Shown in pieces: positions 41,905 to 50,323 of a stretch of DNA of 64,000 bases. Each line of letters opens with the position of its first letter. Position 1 is the stretch's first letter. The translations under genes and the position numbers were made by a program. The notes beneath the pieces are model-generated. The model had not been told where the DNA came from. It did no database searches and saw only the letters and a program-made list of their open reading frames with translations. The DNA is from Streptomyces sp. CG 926 (lineage in GTDB: Bacteria > Actinomycetota > Actinomycetes > Streptomycetales > Streptomycetaceae), in assembly GCF_003148825.1 (NCBI RefSeq), contig NZ_QGGZ01000008.1, forward strand, positions 62,001 through 126,000, in the 5' to 3' direction.

Positions 41905-42273
41905 CTAGCGGGGCGTGAGACGCCCCGGTACGTCCACCTCGACGGTGGTTCCCGGCCGCAGGCCCCAGCCCGCCATGGCGCCGGCCGCCGACTCCAGGAC
42001 GTGCCGGGAGCGCGGCCGCGGCAGTCCGAGCCGGCCCGGCACCATCGTGACCACGGCGAGCACCCCGAACTCGCGGTCGAGGTACGCCACATCGATCGCG
42101 AACCGCATCCGGAAGGTGTGCACGCTCGCCGCGGGGGTCAGCAGCATCGCGCCGTCGATCCCGTCCCGCCCGAGCAGGCCCCGGGTGCGGGCCCGGTAGG
42201 ACGCGGCGACCTCCAGAGGGATGCGGTGCGCGCCGGCGTGCAGTGTGCCGTGGCCGTCCTGCCAGTTCGCCAT
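41905..42273 (-). CDS. DUF192 family protein
   Basis: 122 residues with the DUF192 motifs ASYRARTRGLLGRDGIDGAM (usual core: TRGLMGR), HTFRMRFAIDVAYLD and RHVLESAAGAMAGWGLRPG. No signal peptide, unlike many members. Function unknown. It is divergent from the prepilin peptidase gene; in several actinobacteria DUF192 genes occur near Tad/pilus genes, so an association is possible. Confidence 0.85.
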   Translation of the reverse strand: MANWQDGHGTLHAGAHRIPLEVAASYRARTRGLLGRDGIDGAMLLTPAASVHTFRMRFAIDVAYLDREFGVLAVVTMVPGRLGLPRPRSRHVLESAAGAMAGWGLRPGTTVEVDVPGRLTPR

Positions 42274-42371
42274 GTCGGCCAGCGTAGGGGGTGCCGCTGC
42301 GCGGAGCCGTCCCCCACCGACCCTTTCCCGGAAGCCCCGCGCGGCCGCCCCGTCGGCGCTACCGTCGCCGC

Positions 42372-43145
42372 ATGGGTGTCGCCCTGATCGTTCTGGCCGC
42401 CGGATACGGCGCCGCCGCGGGATGGCTGCTGCCGCGTGCCGCGTACCGGTTCTCCGTCGAGCCCGGGGAGCCTTGGCGCGACCGCTGCCCGCAGGGGCAC
42501 CCGGTGCGCGGCTGGCTCGGACCGGCCCGCTGCCGGGTTCCCGCGGAGGCCGTCGTGCGGGGCCCGGGCGGCCGGCCCCCCGAGTACGCCGCGCCGCACG
42601 CCTACGGGAGGCGCGCCGTCCGCCTCGCCGCCCTCGCCGGGGCGCTCTGCGCCGTGCTCGCGGCTGCCGTCGGGGCGCGGCCCGAGGCGCTGCCCTACGT
42701 GGGGCTCGCCCCGGTGGTCGTGCTGCTCTCGCTCGTGGATCGCGCCGTGCACCGGCTGCCGGACGTGCTGACCCTGCCGCTCGCCGTCGCCGTCGCCGCC
42801 GGACTCGGCGCGGCCGCCCTCCTGCCCCGCGCCGGAGGCGACTGGCGGCTCGCGCTGCTGGGCGGCGGCGCGCTCGGAGCGGCGTACCTGTTGCTCCATC
42901 TGATCAACCCCGCCGGCATGGGCTTCGGAGACGTCAAGTTGGCGCTCTCGCTGGGGGTCGCTCTTGGGTGGTACGGGTGGGGGGTATGGTCCGCCGGGGC
43001 CTTCCTCGGCCTGCTCTACGGAGCCCTGTACGGGGTGTACGTGCTCCTACGCAGCCCCGACGAGCGGAATCAGGGGTACGCGTTCGGCCCCTTCATGGCG
43101 GCCGGAGCACTCACCGGAGTGCTGCTGGGTGGTTTCGGAGCGTAA
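42372..43145 (+). CDS. Type IV prepilin peptidase (A24 family)
   Basis: 257 residues from the ATG at 42372. About seven hydrophobic helices. The catalytic aspartates are Asp123 in LSLVDRAVHRLPD and Asp187 in the GFGD motif (GMGFGDVKLA). The N-terminal zinc-methylase domain seems degenerate (only CPQGH and one later Cys). It cleaves after Gly in prepilins; the Flp pilin and TadE-like proteins encoded at 23-28 kb are the obvious substrates, since no other prepilin peptidase gene is visible here. A strong terminator follows. Confidence 0.9.
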   Translation: MGVALIVLAAGYGAAAGWLLPRAAYRFSVEPGEPWRDRCPQGHPVRGWLGPARCRVPAEAVVRGPGGRPPEYAAPHAYGRRAVRLAALAGALCAVLAAAVGARPEALPYVGLAPVVVLLSLVDRAVHRLPDVLTLPLAVAVAAGLGAAALLPRAGGDWRLALLGGGALGAAYLLLHLINPAGMGFGDVKLALSLGVALGWYGWGVWSAGAFLGLLYGALYGVYVLLRSPDERNQGYAFGPFMAAGALTGVLLGGFGA

Positions 43146-43204
43146 TCATTCTGCGCCGATGCACGCAGCATGCTTTACGAAGGGTTATGGTGGAACCCCC
43201 CCCT

Positions 43205-43250
43205 CGGGCCGGTCCGTATCCCCCCCACGGACCGGCCCGTTTTTTGTTTT
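43205..43250 (+). terminator. Canonical intrinsic terminator after the prepilin peptidase gene
   Basis: Arms 43205-43217 and 43227-43239 (13 bp, perfect) with a 9-nt loop are followed by TTTTTTGTTTT. A long U-run like this is unusual in such a GC-rich genome. It also separates the convergent aldo-keto reductase gene. Confidence 0.92.
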
Positions 43251-43287
43251 CCGGCTTCCCGGCGGTGCTGCGCGACAAATGCGCAGG

Positions 43288-44325
43288 TCAGCCGCGTTGG
43301 GCCCAGATGTTGGTGCCAGGGGTGGAGACCGCGAGGGAGTCGATCTCCTTCAACTCGGCCTCGGTGAGCGGCGCGGACGCCAGCGCGGCCACGTTCTCCT
43401 CCAGCTGCGGCACGCTCGACGCACCGATCAGGGCCGAGGTCATCCGGTCGTCGCGGAGCACCCACTTGAGCGCCAGCTGGGCCAGGGACTGCCCGCGGCG
43501 GCCCGCGATCTCGTTCAGACCGGTCAGTCGGCGGAGCACCTCGTCCGAGAGCAGGTCCGGGTTCAGCGACTTGCCCTGCGCGGCGCGCGAGTCCGCCGGG
43601 ATGCCCTTCAGGTACTTGCCGGTCAGCATGCCTTGCGCGAGCGGCGCGAAGGAGATGCAGCCCATGCCGGCGTCCTCCAGGGTGTCCAGCAGCCCGTCCT
43701 CCTCCGTCCAGCGGTTGATCATGGAGTACGAGGGCTGGTGGATGAGCGGGCGCACGCCCATCTCGCGCAGGATCCGCACGGCCTCGGCCGTCTGCTCCGC
43801 CGTGTAGGAGGAGACGCCGACGTACAGGGCCTTGCCCTGCTGGACCGCGGACGCGAGGGCGCCCATGGTCTCCTCCAGCGGGGTCTCCGGGTCGAAGCGG
43901 TGCGAGTAGAAGATGTCGACGTGGTCCACACCCATCCGCTTCAGCGAGGCGTCGAGCGAGCTGAGCAGGTACTTGCGGCTGCCCCATTCGCCGTAAGGCC
44001 CGGGGTGCATCAGGTAGCCGGCCTTGGTCGACAGGATCAGCTCGTCGCGGTAGGCCGCGAAGTCCTGCGCAAAGATCTTGCCGAAGTTCAGCTCGGCCGA
44101 TCCGGGCGGCGGCCCGTAGTTGTTCGCCAGGTCGAAGTGGGTGATGCCGAGGTCGAAGGCCCGGCGGAGGATCGCCCGCTGGGACTCCAGGGACCGGTCG
44201 TCACCGAAGTTGTGCCAGAGGCCGAGGGAGATGGCGGGGAGCTTGAGGCCGCTGTGGCCGGTGCGCCGGTACTCCATGGAGTCGTAGCGCGAGGGCTCTG
44301 CCCGATAGGGATTGGTATCAGTCAC
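43288..44325 (-). CDS. Aldo-keto reductase, YghZ/L-glyceraldehyde-3-phosphate reductase type
   Basis: 345 residues from the GTG at 44325 (GGAGG upstream). AKR motifs: ISLGLWHNFGDDRSLES, ITHFDLANNYGPPPGSAE (catalytic Asp/Tyr), then ILSTKAGYLMHPGPYG (Lys) and DIFYSHRFDPETPLEE (His). The WHNFGDD and ANNYGPPPGSAE forms are specific to the AKR14/YghZ group, which reduces L-glyceraldehyde 3-phosphate and methylglyoxal with NADPH. Cytoplasmic. Confidence 0.92.
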   Translation of the reverse strand: MTDTNPYRAEPSRYDSMEYRRTGHSGLKLPAISLGLWHNFGDDRSLESQRAILRRAFDLGITHFDLANNYGPPPGSAELNFGKIFAQDFAAYRDELILSTKAGYLMHPGPYGEWGSRKYLLSSLDASLKRMGVDHVDIFYSHRFDPETPLEETMGALASAVQQGKALYVGVSSYTAEQTAEAVRILREMGVRPLIHQPSYSMINRWTEEDGLLDTLEDAGMGCISFAPLAQGMLTGKYLKGIPADSRAAQGKSLNPDLLSDEVLRRLTGLNEIAGRRGQSLAQLALKWVLRDDRMTSALIGASSVPQLEENVAALASAPLTEAELKEIDSLAVSTPGTNIWAQRG

Positions 44326-44454
44326 GTTGTCCTCCCTATCACGGAGTTGTGACAGACCGAGTTGGGTACCCCATCCCGGGGCGCAGTAATGTGGCGGACT
44401 CGGGGGTGGGACCGCATTTCGCACGGGGGCAAGGCACGGAGGGGCTGGAAGATC

Positions 44455-45216
44455 GTGAAGCTGCGCGACCTGGTGTACAGGCTTTACGCACGCCGGGTGG
44501 AAGGCCGCCTCGACCATGACGCGGCGCCCAAGCACATCGGCGTCATCCTGGACGGAAACCGCCGCTGGGCGAAGGCGTCCGGAGGGACGACGGAGCAGGG
44601 CCACCAGGCCGGCGCCGACAAGATCTCCGAGATGCTGGGCTGGTGCACCGAGACGGACGTCGAGGTCGTCACCCTGTGGATGCTCTCCACGGACAATCTG
44701 GACCGGCCGGAGGTCGAGCTCCGCCCGCTGCTCAACATCATCGAGAACACCGTCCGGGGCCTCGCCGCGGACGGCCGCTGGCGGGTCCACCACGTCGGCA
44801 ACCTCGACATCCTGCCCGCGCGGACGCAGAACGTCCTCAAGGAGGCCGAGCAGGCCACCCACGACGTCGACGGGATACTCGTCAACGTCGCCGTCGGCTA
44901 CGGCGGCCGGCAGGAGATCGCCGACGCGGTCCGCTCGCTGCTGCTGGAGCACGCGCGCAAGGGCACCTCCTTCGAGGAGCTCGCCGAGATCCTCGACATC
45001 GACCACATCGCGGAGCACCTCTACACGCGTGGCCAGCCGGACCCGGACCTCGTCATCCGCACCAGCGGTGAGCAGCGACTGTCCGGATTCATGCTGTGGC
45101 AGAGCGCGCACAGCGAGTACTACTTCTGCGAAGTCTTCTGGCCGGCCTTCCGCAAGGTCGACTTCCTGCGGGCCCTGCGCGACTACGCGGCCCGCCACCG
45201 GCGCTACGGCACCTGA
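44455..45216 (+). CDS. cis-Prenyltransferase (isoprenyl diphosphate synthase, UppS family)
   Basis: 253 residues. The catalytic Asp33 lies in HIGVILDGNRRWAK, a variant of the MDGNGRWA motif. Other family elements are VVTLWMLSTDNLDRPEVE, NVAVGYGGRQEI and the terminal RTSGEQRLSGFMLWQSAHSE. It adds isopentenyl units in cis to make a polyprenyl diphosphate. Actinobacteria usually encode two or more; this one could make a shorter chain or undecaprenyl diphosphate. GTG start with GGAAG close upstream. Membrane-peripheral. Confidence 0.9.
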   Translation: MKLRDLVYRLYARRVEGRLDHDAAPKHIGVILDGNRRWAKASGGTTEQGHQAGADKISEMLGWCTETDVEVVTLWMLSTDNLDRPEVELRPLLNIIENTVRGLAADGRWRVHHVGNLDILPARTQNVLKEAEQATHDVDGILVNVAVGYGGRQEIADAVRSLLLEHARKGTSFEELAEILDIDHIAEHLYTRGQPDPDLVIRTSGEQRLSGFMLWQSAHSEYYFCEVFWPAFRKVDFLRALRDYAARHRRYGT

Positions 45217-45528
45217 TACCTCGTAGGTCACGGCAGGCCCCGCCACCCCTCCCCTCGAAGCCTTCACCAGGGATTCACCGAGCGTCCGTCATATGCCATG
45301 GCATGGCCTGGCCTGTTCGGGGAATATCCCTTTCAGGTCGATGCCCGATCCACGGGTGTCGAGTCTCAGCGGACGGCATGGGGTCGTCCGCCCGGGAGGC
45401 CCTTTGCACCAGGACGCACGTGCGGTTCGCACGGACGGAGTGGAGGGCCGGAAATCGGCCCTGGCATGGGTGCCGATGACCGGTCCGGTCTTCATGGCCC
45501 GACCTCTTCCGAGGGGGTACGTCCTTCC
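45217..45528. other. Leader/intergenic region before the PhoH gene
   Basis: 312 bp without a convincing gene. It contains the palindrome TGCCATGGCA near 45294-45303 followed by TGGCCTGGCCTG repeats. A promoter for the PhoH gene is expected but I cannot place it. Confidence 0.4.
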
Positions 45529-46845
45529 GTGGTGACCAGCACTAAGAGCCGCCTGCAAGACAGGCGGACCTACGTCCTCGACACCAGCGTCCTGCTGGCA
45601 GACCCCAATGCGATCTCCCGTTTCGACGAGCACGAGGTCGTGCTCCCGATCGTGGTGATCACCGAGCTGGAGGCAAAGAGGCACCATCCCGAACTCGGCT
45701 ATTTCGCGCGCCAGGCCCTGCGCCTGCTCGACGACTTCCGGGTTCGCAACGGTCGCCTGGACGCCCCCATCCCGCTGGGCGATCTGGGCGGCACCCTGCG
45801 CGTCGAGCTCAACCACTCCGACACGAGCGTCCTGCCCGCCGGCTTCAGGTTGGGGGACAACGATTCGCGGATCCTCGCGGTCGCCCGCAACCTCCAGGCC
45901 GAGGGTTACGACGTCACGGTGGTCTCGAAGGACCTGCCGCTGCGCATCAAGGCCTCGTCCGTGGGGCTGCTCGCCGAGGAGTACCGCGCGGAACTCGCGA
46001 TCACGGACGCCGGCTGGACGGGCATGAGCGAGATCGGCCTCTCCGGGGAACAGGTGGACCTCCTCTTCTCGGAGGACCGCCTGTACGTGCCGGAGGCCGC
46101 GGAACTGCCCGTGCACACCGGACTGGTCCTGCAGTCCGAGCGCGGCAAGGCCCTCGGCAGGGTCACGGCGGACGGCAACGTGAAGCTCGTCCGCGGTGAC
46201 CGGGAGGCCTTCGGGCTGCACGGCCGCAGCGCCGAGCAGCGCATCGCGCTGGACCTCCTCCTCGACCCCGAGATCGGGATCATCTCGATGGGCGGCCGGG
46301 CCGGCACCGGAAAGTCGGCGCTGGCGCTCTGCGCGGGGCTGGAAGCGGTCCTGGAGCGCAGGCAGCACCAGAAGGTGATGGTCTTCCGGCCGCTGTACGC
46401 GGTGGGCGGTCAGGACCTCGGCTATCTGCCCGGGGACGCCTCCGAGAAGATGAGCCCCTGGGCGCAGGCGGTCTTCGACACCCTCTCGGCGGTCGCCGGG
46501 CGCGAGGTCATCGAGGAGGTGCTGAACCGCGGGATGCTGGAGGTCCTGCCGCTCACGCACATCCGGGGTCGCTCGCTGCACGACGCCTTCGTGATCGTGG
46601 ACGAGGCACAGTCGCTGGAGCGCAATGTCCTGCTGACCGTTCTGTCCCGAATTGGAGCTAATTCGCGGGTCGTTCTGACCCACGATGTCGCCCAGCGGGA
46701 CAACCTGCGGGTCGGTCGGTACGACGGAGTCGTCGCCGTGGTCGAGAAGTTGAAGGGCCATCCGCTCTTCGCCCACATCACGCTGACGCGCTCGGAGCGC
46801 TCCCCGATCGCCGCCCTGGTCACCGAGATGCTGGAAAACCTCTGA
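45529..46845 (+). CDS. PIN-PhoH family RNA-directed ATPase
   Basis: 438 residues with two domains. Residues about 10-140 are a PIN ribonuclease-type domain (TYVLDTSVLLADPNAI, VITELEAKRH, LGDNDSRILAVARNL) with the acidic residues in place. Residues about 230-438 are a PhoH ATPase with Walker A GRAGTGKSALAL and Walker B DAFVIVDEAQSLE. Such PhoH2-type proteins couple ATPase/helicase to RNA cleavage. The start is GTG 45529 or the adjacent GTG 45532; GAGGGGG lies about 12 bp upstream. Cytoplasmic. Confidence 0.92.
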   Translation: MVTSTKSRLQDRRTYVLDTSVLLADPNAISRFDEHEVVLPIVVITELEAKRHHPELGYFARQALRLLDDFRVRNGRLDAPIPLGDLGGTLRVELNHSDTSVLPAGFRLGDNDSRILAVARNLQAEGYDVTVVSKDLPLRIKASSVGLLAEEYRAELAITDAGWTGMSEIGLSGEQVDLLFSEDRLYVPEAAELPVHTGLVLQSERGKALGRVTADGNVKLVRGDREAFGLHGRSAEQRIALDLLLDPEIGIISMGGRAGTGKSALALCAGLEAVLERRQHQKVMVFRPLYAVGGQDLGYLPGDASEKMSPWAQAVFDTLSAVAGREVIEEVLNRGMLEVLPLTHIRGRSLHDAFVIVDEAQSLERNVLLTVLSRIGANSRVVLTHDVAQRDNLRVGRYDGVVAVVEKLKGHPLFAHITLTRSERSPIAALVTEMLENL

Positions 46846-47259
46846 GGGTCGTATCGGTCAAAAACCCCATAGCGGGAAGGTGAGTTGGCGCCGCCCGGCA
46901 AAGGTCCGAGAGCCTAGCCGGGCGGCGTCGTGCTGCACAGGTCTTTTCTCGAATCGGCGGCGACATGCCAGGTGTGACCTTTCACACGCAACGGAGAATT
47001 GCCTTGCGGTGTCGCGTTCCGGCAGAGTCTGGTTTCCGTCAGGCCCCGCATACGGCACACCTGTATCTCCCGTGAGGTACGCGCAGCACCACAACTCCAC
47101 AGTCGAACGCCGTATGCCGCCCGGAGTTTCACGCGGCGGCCCCCGCAAGGGGGTTGCCCACGGGCCCGCGCCTCCAGTGACCGTAGAACCACGGAGGCCA
47201 GAGTCGAGGGCACTCTTGCGCCCGCGCGGTCACTGCGGACGCTGCTGGAAGGACACCGT
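46846..47259. other. Long intergenic/leader region before the lytic transglycosylase gene
   Basis: 414 bp. Besides the PhoH terminator it holds a palindrome GTGTGACCTTTCACAC (46972-46987, perfect 6-bp arms, 4-bp spacer) that resembles a CRP/GlxR-like site except for the short spacer, and a stretch with CCCCCGCAAGGGGGTT (47142-47158), a small hairpin. Streptomyces wall-lytic genes often have long structured leaders. I do not see a known riboswitch with confidence. Confidence 0.45.
46889..46927. terminator. Terminator after the PhoH gene
   Basis: Perfect 11-bp arms CGCCGCCCGGC (46889-46899) and its complement (46917-46927) around a 17-nt loop, 44 bp after the PhoH stop. Confidence 0.7.
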
Positions 47260-47964
47260 GTGAGCCGGATCTCGGTCCGGGGGTTCGCCGTGGCTTCGGC
47301 CACCGCGGTCACCACCGTCGGCGCAGTCGTAGGCGTTGCCACCGGCGACCCCACGAACGATCTCGAGACGACCGCGTCCGGCGCGACTCTCCTTGCCGAC
47401 ATCCCGGTCGGCGACCAGGCACAGGTCCAGAGCGCGTCCCTGACGCAGCAGGCCGATGCCATCGCCCACTCCGCCGATGTCGACGCCAAGCGCTCCGCCG
47501 AGGAGGCCGCGCGCGTCCAGGCCGCCGAGGACGCCAAGGCCAAGAAGGCCGAGGCCGAGAAGGAGAAGGCCGAGTCCGAGGCCAAGCTGAAGAAGGAACG
47601 CGAGGAGAAGGAGCAGGTCGCCAGCCGCTCCGCCGCTCGCGACGCCGGCGACTTCGCCCCACAGAGCTCCTACACGGTCGCTCAGGTCAAGGCCATCGCC
47701 CAGCAGATGGTCCCGGCCGGCCAGTTCCAGTGCTTCTCGAACATCATCAACCAGGAATCCACCTGGAACTACAAGGCCGTCAACTCGTCCTCGGGCGCGT
47801 ACGGTCTGGTCCAGGCGCTGCCCGGTTCGAAGATGGCCTCGGCCGGCGCGGACTGGCGCACCAACCCCGCCACGCAGATCAAGTGGGGTCTGAACTACAT
47901 GGAAGACCGCTACGGCAGCCCCTGTGCCGCCTGGACCTTCCACCAGGCCAACGGCTGGTACTAG
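47260..47964 (+). CDS. Secreted lytic transglycosylase-like (SLT) protein
   Basis: 234 residues from the GTG at 47260 (GGAAGGA about 7 bp upstream). Signal peptide (about 1-28), then a long Lys/Glu/Ala coiled coil (about 65-125) and a C-terminal SLT domain: CFSNIINQESTWNYKAVNSS (catalytic Glu in NQES), SGAYGLVQALPGSKMA, ending YGSPCAAWTFHQANGWY. Predicted to cleave peptidoglycan glycan strands outside the cell. Two Cys may form a disulfide. The protein ends directly at the fold with no LysM domain. A perfect terminator follows. Confidence 0.88.
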   Translation: MSRISVRGFAVASATAVTTVGAVVGVATGDPTNDLETTASGATLLADIPVGDQAQVQSASLTQQADAIAHSADVDAKRSAEEAARVQAAEDAKAKKAEAEKEKAESEAKLKKEREEKEQVASRSAARDAGDFAPQSSYTVAQVKAIAQQMVPAGQFQCFSNIINQESTWNYKAVNSSSGAYGLVQALPGSKMASAGADWRTNPATQIKWGLNYMEDRYGSPCAAWTFHQANGWY

Positions 47965-48009
47965 AAAGCCCGCGCCGACGCAAGCGTCGCGGCACCGTAC
48001 AACCCGGGG

Positions 48010-48040
48010 GAGCCCCGCACCGTCCTACGGTGCGGGGCTC
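48010..48040 (+). terminator. Terminator after the lytic transglycosylase gene
   Basis: Perfect 13-bp arms (48010-48022 and 48028-48040, GAGCCCCGCACCG and its complement) with a 5-nt loop, 46 bp after the stop. No U-run, as common in Streptomyces. Confidence 0.85.
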
Positions 48041-48099
48041 CTCGCGTGTACGGTCTGCGAGGTGAGCCCGTAGACCGGGGGCGGGGGAAGGAAAGCGAT

Positions 48100-49494
48100 A
48101 TGGCGAAGAGGGAAGGCTGGCTCGGCCGGCTCGGGAACAAGCTGAACCGGATGGAGGCGCGGCTCAACGAGCGGCGCGCCGAGGTCGAGGCCGAGACCAG
48201 GGGCGACCTGCCGGGCCCCGCAGGGCCCGAGCGGGCGACGGCGGACGTGTCCGCCGAGGCGCCCGCCGCCGCGACCGTTCCCGCGCCGCCCACGTACCCA
48301 CCCGTGGTCCCCGCACCCCATCTCGCCGCCCCGGCCACACCCGTGCGCCCCGACCCGGCGAGCGTCGTCCCCTGGGGGATGCGCGTCGCCGCCGAGGCCA
48401 GCTGGCGGCTGCTGCTGCTCGCCGGGATGCTCTGGGTGCTGATGAAGGTGATCAGCGAAGTCCGCCTGGTCGTCCTCGCCTTCGCCGCCGCCATGCTCGT
48501 CACGGCCATGCTCCAGCCTTTCGTGGTCCGGCTGCGCAGACTGGGCCTGCCGCGCGGTCTGGCCACGGCCGTCACCGCGATCCTCGGCTTCGTGGTCATC
48601 GGGCTCGTCGGCTGGTTCGTGGTCTGGCAGGTCATGGAGAACCTCGACGACCTCTCCGACCGGGTCCGCGACGGCATCAACGAACTCAAACTCTGGGCAC
48701 TGGACAGTCCGTTCCACGTGACCGAGAAGCAGATCAACGACATCGCGAAGAACCTCAGCGAGACCATCGGCACCAACACCGAGCAGATCACCTCCGCCGG
48801 ACTGCAGGGCGTGACGGTGCTCGTCGAGGTCCTGACGGGCATTCTGCTCGCGATGTTCTCCACGCTCTTCCTGCTCTACGACGGCAAGCGCATCTGGAAC
48901 TGGGCGCTGGGCCTGGTCCCGTCCGCCGCTCGCGCCGGTGTCGCCGGTGCCGGACCGCGCGCCTGGCGCACGCTGACCGCGTACGTGCGCGGCACGGTCA
49001 TCGTCGCCCTCATCGACGCCATCTTCATCGGCCTCGGCATCTACTTCCTGGACGTGCCGATGGCGGTGCCGCTGGCCGTCTTCATCTTCCTGTTCGCCTT
49101 CATCCCGCTCGTCGGCGCCGTGGTCTCGGGAGCCCTCGCGGTGGTCGTGGCGCTCGTGACCCAGGGCGTGTTCACCGCCCTGATGGTGCTGCTGGTGGTG
49201 CTGGCGGTGCAGCAGATCGAGGGCCACGTGCTCCAGCCCTTCATCCTCGGCCGGGCCGTAAGGGTGCACCCGCTCGCGGTGGTGCTCTCGGTGGCCGCCG
49301 GCGGCATGATCGCGGGCATCGGCGGGGCGGTCGTCGCGGTGCCGCTGGTGGCCGTCACCAACACGGTGGTGGGCTATCTGAAGGCCTACTCGCGGGAGCA
49401 GCACCACCTCGGCTCCGGAATGATCGGCCCGGGCCCGCACGGCTCGACGGCTCTGAGCGTGGCGCCCGAGAGCGAGGGCCACGCCACGTCCTGA
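48100..49494 (+). CDS. AI-2E family transporter/permease
   Basis: 464 residues from the ATG at 48100 (GGGGAAGG upstream). A charged, Pro/Ala-rich N-terminus (1-105) is followed by about eight membrane helices in the DUF20/AI-2E pattern: AAMLVTAMLQPFVVRLRRLG, the central amphipathic region, then IPLVGAVVSGALAVVVALVT and QQIEGHVLQPFILGRAVRVH. The family is named for AI-2 export but substrates vary. The next gene starts 41 bp downstream. Confidence 0.9.
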   Translation: MAKREGWLGRLGNKLNRMEARLNERRAEVEAETRGDLPGPAGPERATADVSAEAPAAATVPAPPTYPPVVPAPHLAAPATPVRPDPASVVPWGMRVAAEASWRLLLLAGMLWVLMKVISEVRLVVLAFAAAMLVTAMLQPFVVRLRRLGLPRGLATAVTAILGFVVIGLVGWFVVWQVMENLDDLSDRVRDGINELKLWALDSPFHVTEKQINDIAKNLSETIGTNTEQITSAGLQGVTVLVEVLTGILLAMFSTLFLLYDGKRIWNWALGLVPSAARAGVAGAGPRAWRTLTAYVRGTVIVALIDAIFIGLGIYFLDVPMAVPLAVFIFLFAFIPLVGAVVSGALAVVVALVTQGVFTALMVLLVVLAVQQIEGHVLQPFILGRAVRVHPLAVVLSVAAGGMIAGIGGAVVAVPLVAVTNTVVGYLKAYSREQHHLGSGMIGPGPHGSTALSVAPESEGHATS

Positions 49495-49535
49495 CCGGCT
49501 CGCTGACGACGGAACTCGACAAGTAGGGGGCGTAC

Positions 49536-50261
49536 ATGATCGGGGATCCCGAGCTCGACGGGGAGTGGGGGCCTGCGGCCTCGGCCCCGGCCGAGGTCGT
49601 GGAACGTGAGCCCGGACGGTTACCGGTACGGGCGCGGACCCGCCCGTGGTGGTGGGTGGCGGCGGCCGTGGTGGCCACCTCCGCGCTGTGGGCCGGCGGG
49701 CTGTACGCGTACGGGGACCGGACGGCCGAGCCGGAGATCCGCTACCGGCTCACGGACGACCTCTGCGGCCAGTACAAGGCCCCGACGCTGGAGGGACTTC
49801 TGGGCGGCCTCCCGGACGCCGCGGCGGAGGCGGGCAGCCGGCATCCGGCGCTGGACTGGGCGGCGTGCTCCCGCAGCAGCGACCGGCAGGCCTCCGGCAG
49901 GGTCTTCGACACGAGGGCCACGGTCGAACTGCACAAGAAGATCGATCCGGCGGTCGAGTTCGCGCTCGACACCCCGGGCAGCCGGATGTACGTCTACGAC
50001 GGCGGTGCGTGGGAGTCGGTGCCCGGTCTGGGCGAGCAGGCCCTCGTCACCCGTCCCGGGGGCGAGACCGAGTCCGGCCTGCGGCTGCGGGTCCGTGACG
50101 GCGGCGCGGTGTTCGCGATCGACGTGACGATCTTCGACGTACGGGGCGAGGGTGTCTTCGATCCCCGGGTGGACCCCCTGCCGGACCCCGACCGGGAGGC
50201 CTTGGTGGCGGCGGCGGTCGAGGACGCGCGGGCGCTGATGACCGAGCTGCGCACGAGCTGA
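49536..50261 (+). CDS. Hypothetical membrane-anchored protein with TTA codon
   Basis: 241 residues. One membrane helix (about 38-58, WWWVAAAVVATSALWAGGLY) follows a cytoplasmic Pro/Glu-rich tail; the rest is extracytoplasmic (DDLCGQYKAPTLEGLLGGL, WAACSRSSDRQAS) with two Cys. Codon 29 is a TTA (49620-49622), predicting bldA dependence. Likely co-transcribed with the AI-2E gene 41 bp upstream. Family not recognised. Confidence 0.75.
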   Translation: MIGDPELDGEWGPAASAPAEVVEREPGRLPVRARTRPWWWVAAAVVATSALWAGGLYAYGDRTAEPEIRYRLTDDLCGQYKAPTLEGLLGGLPDAAAEAGSRHPALDWAACSRSSDRQASGRVFDTRATVELHKKIDPAVEFALDTPGSRMYVYDGGAWESVPGLGEQALVTRPGGETESGLRLRVRDGGAVFAIDVTIFDVRGEGVFDPRVDPLPDPDREALVAAAVEDARALMTELRTS

Positions 50262-50262
50262 C

Positions 50263-50310
50263 ACAGCACGGTGCCCCGTGACCGGATCCGGTCACGGGGC
50301 ACCGTGCTGT
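50263..50310. terminator. 48-bp perfect palindrome, bidirectional terminator
   Basis: Two 24-bp arms meet with no spacer at GGATCC (centre 50286/50287). It lies 1 bp after the stop of the rightward gene and 14 bp before the end of ahpD, so it would end transcription from both sides. As DNA it could extrude a cruciform. Confidence 0.88.
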
Positions 50311-50323
50311 CGTGCGGGGGCCG

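Noticed and set aside
46846..47259. c-di-AMP (ydaO) riboswitch in the lytic transglycosylase leader
   Set aside because: Such riboswitches control some Streptomyces wall-lytic genes, but I could not align the conserved core elements here. A covariance search would decide.
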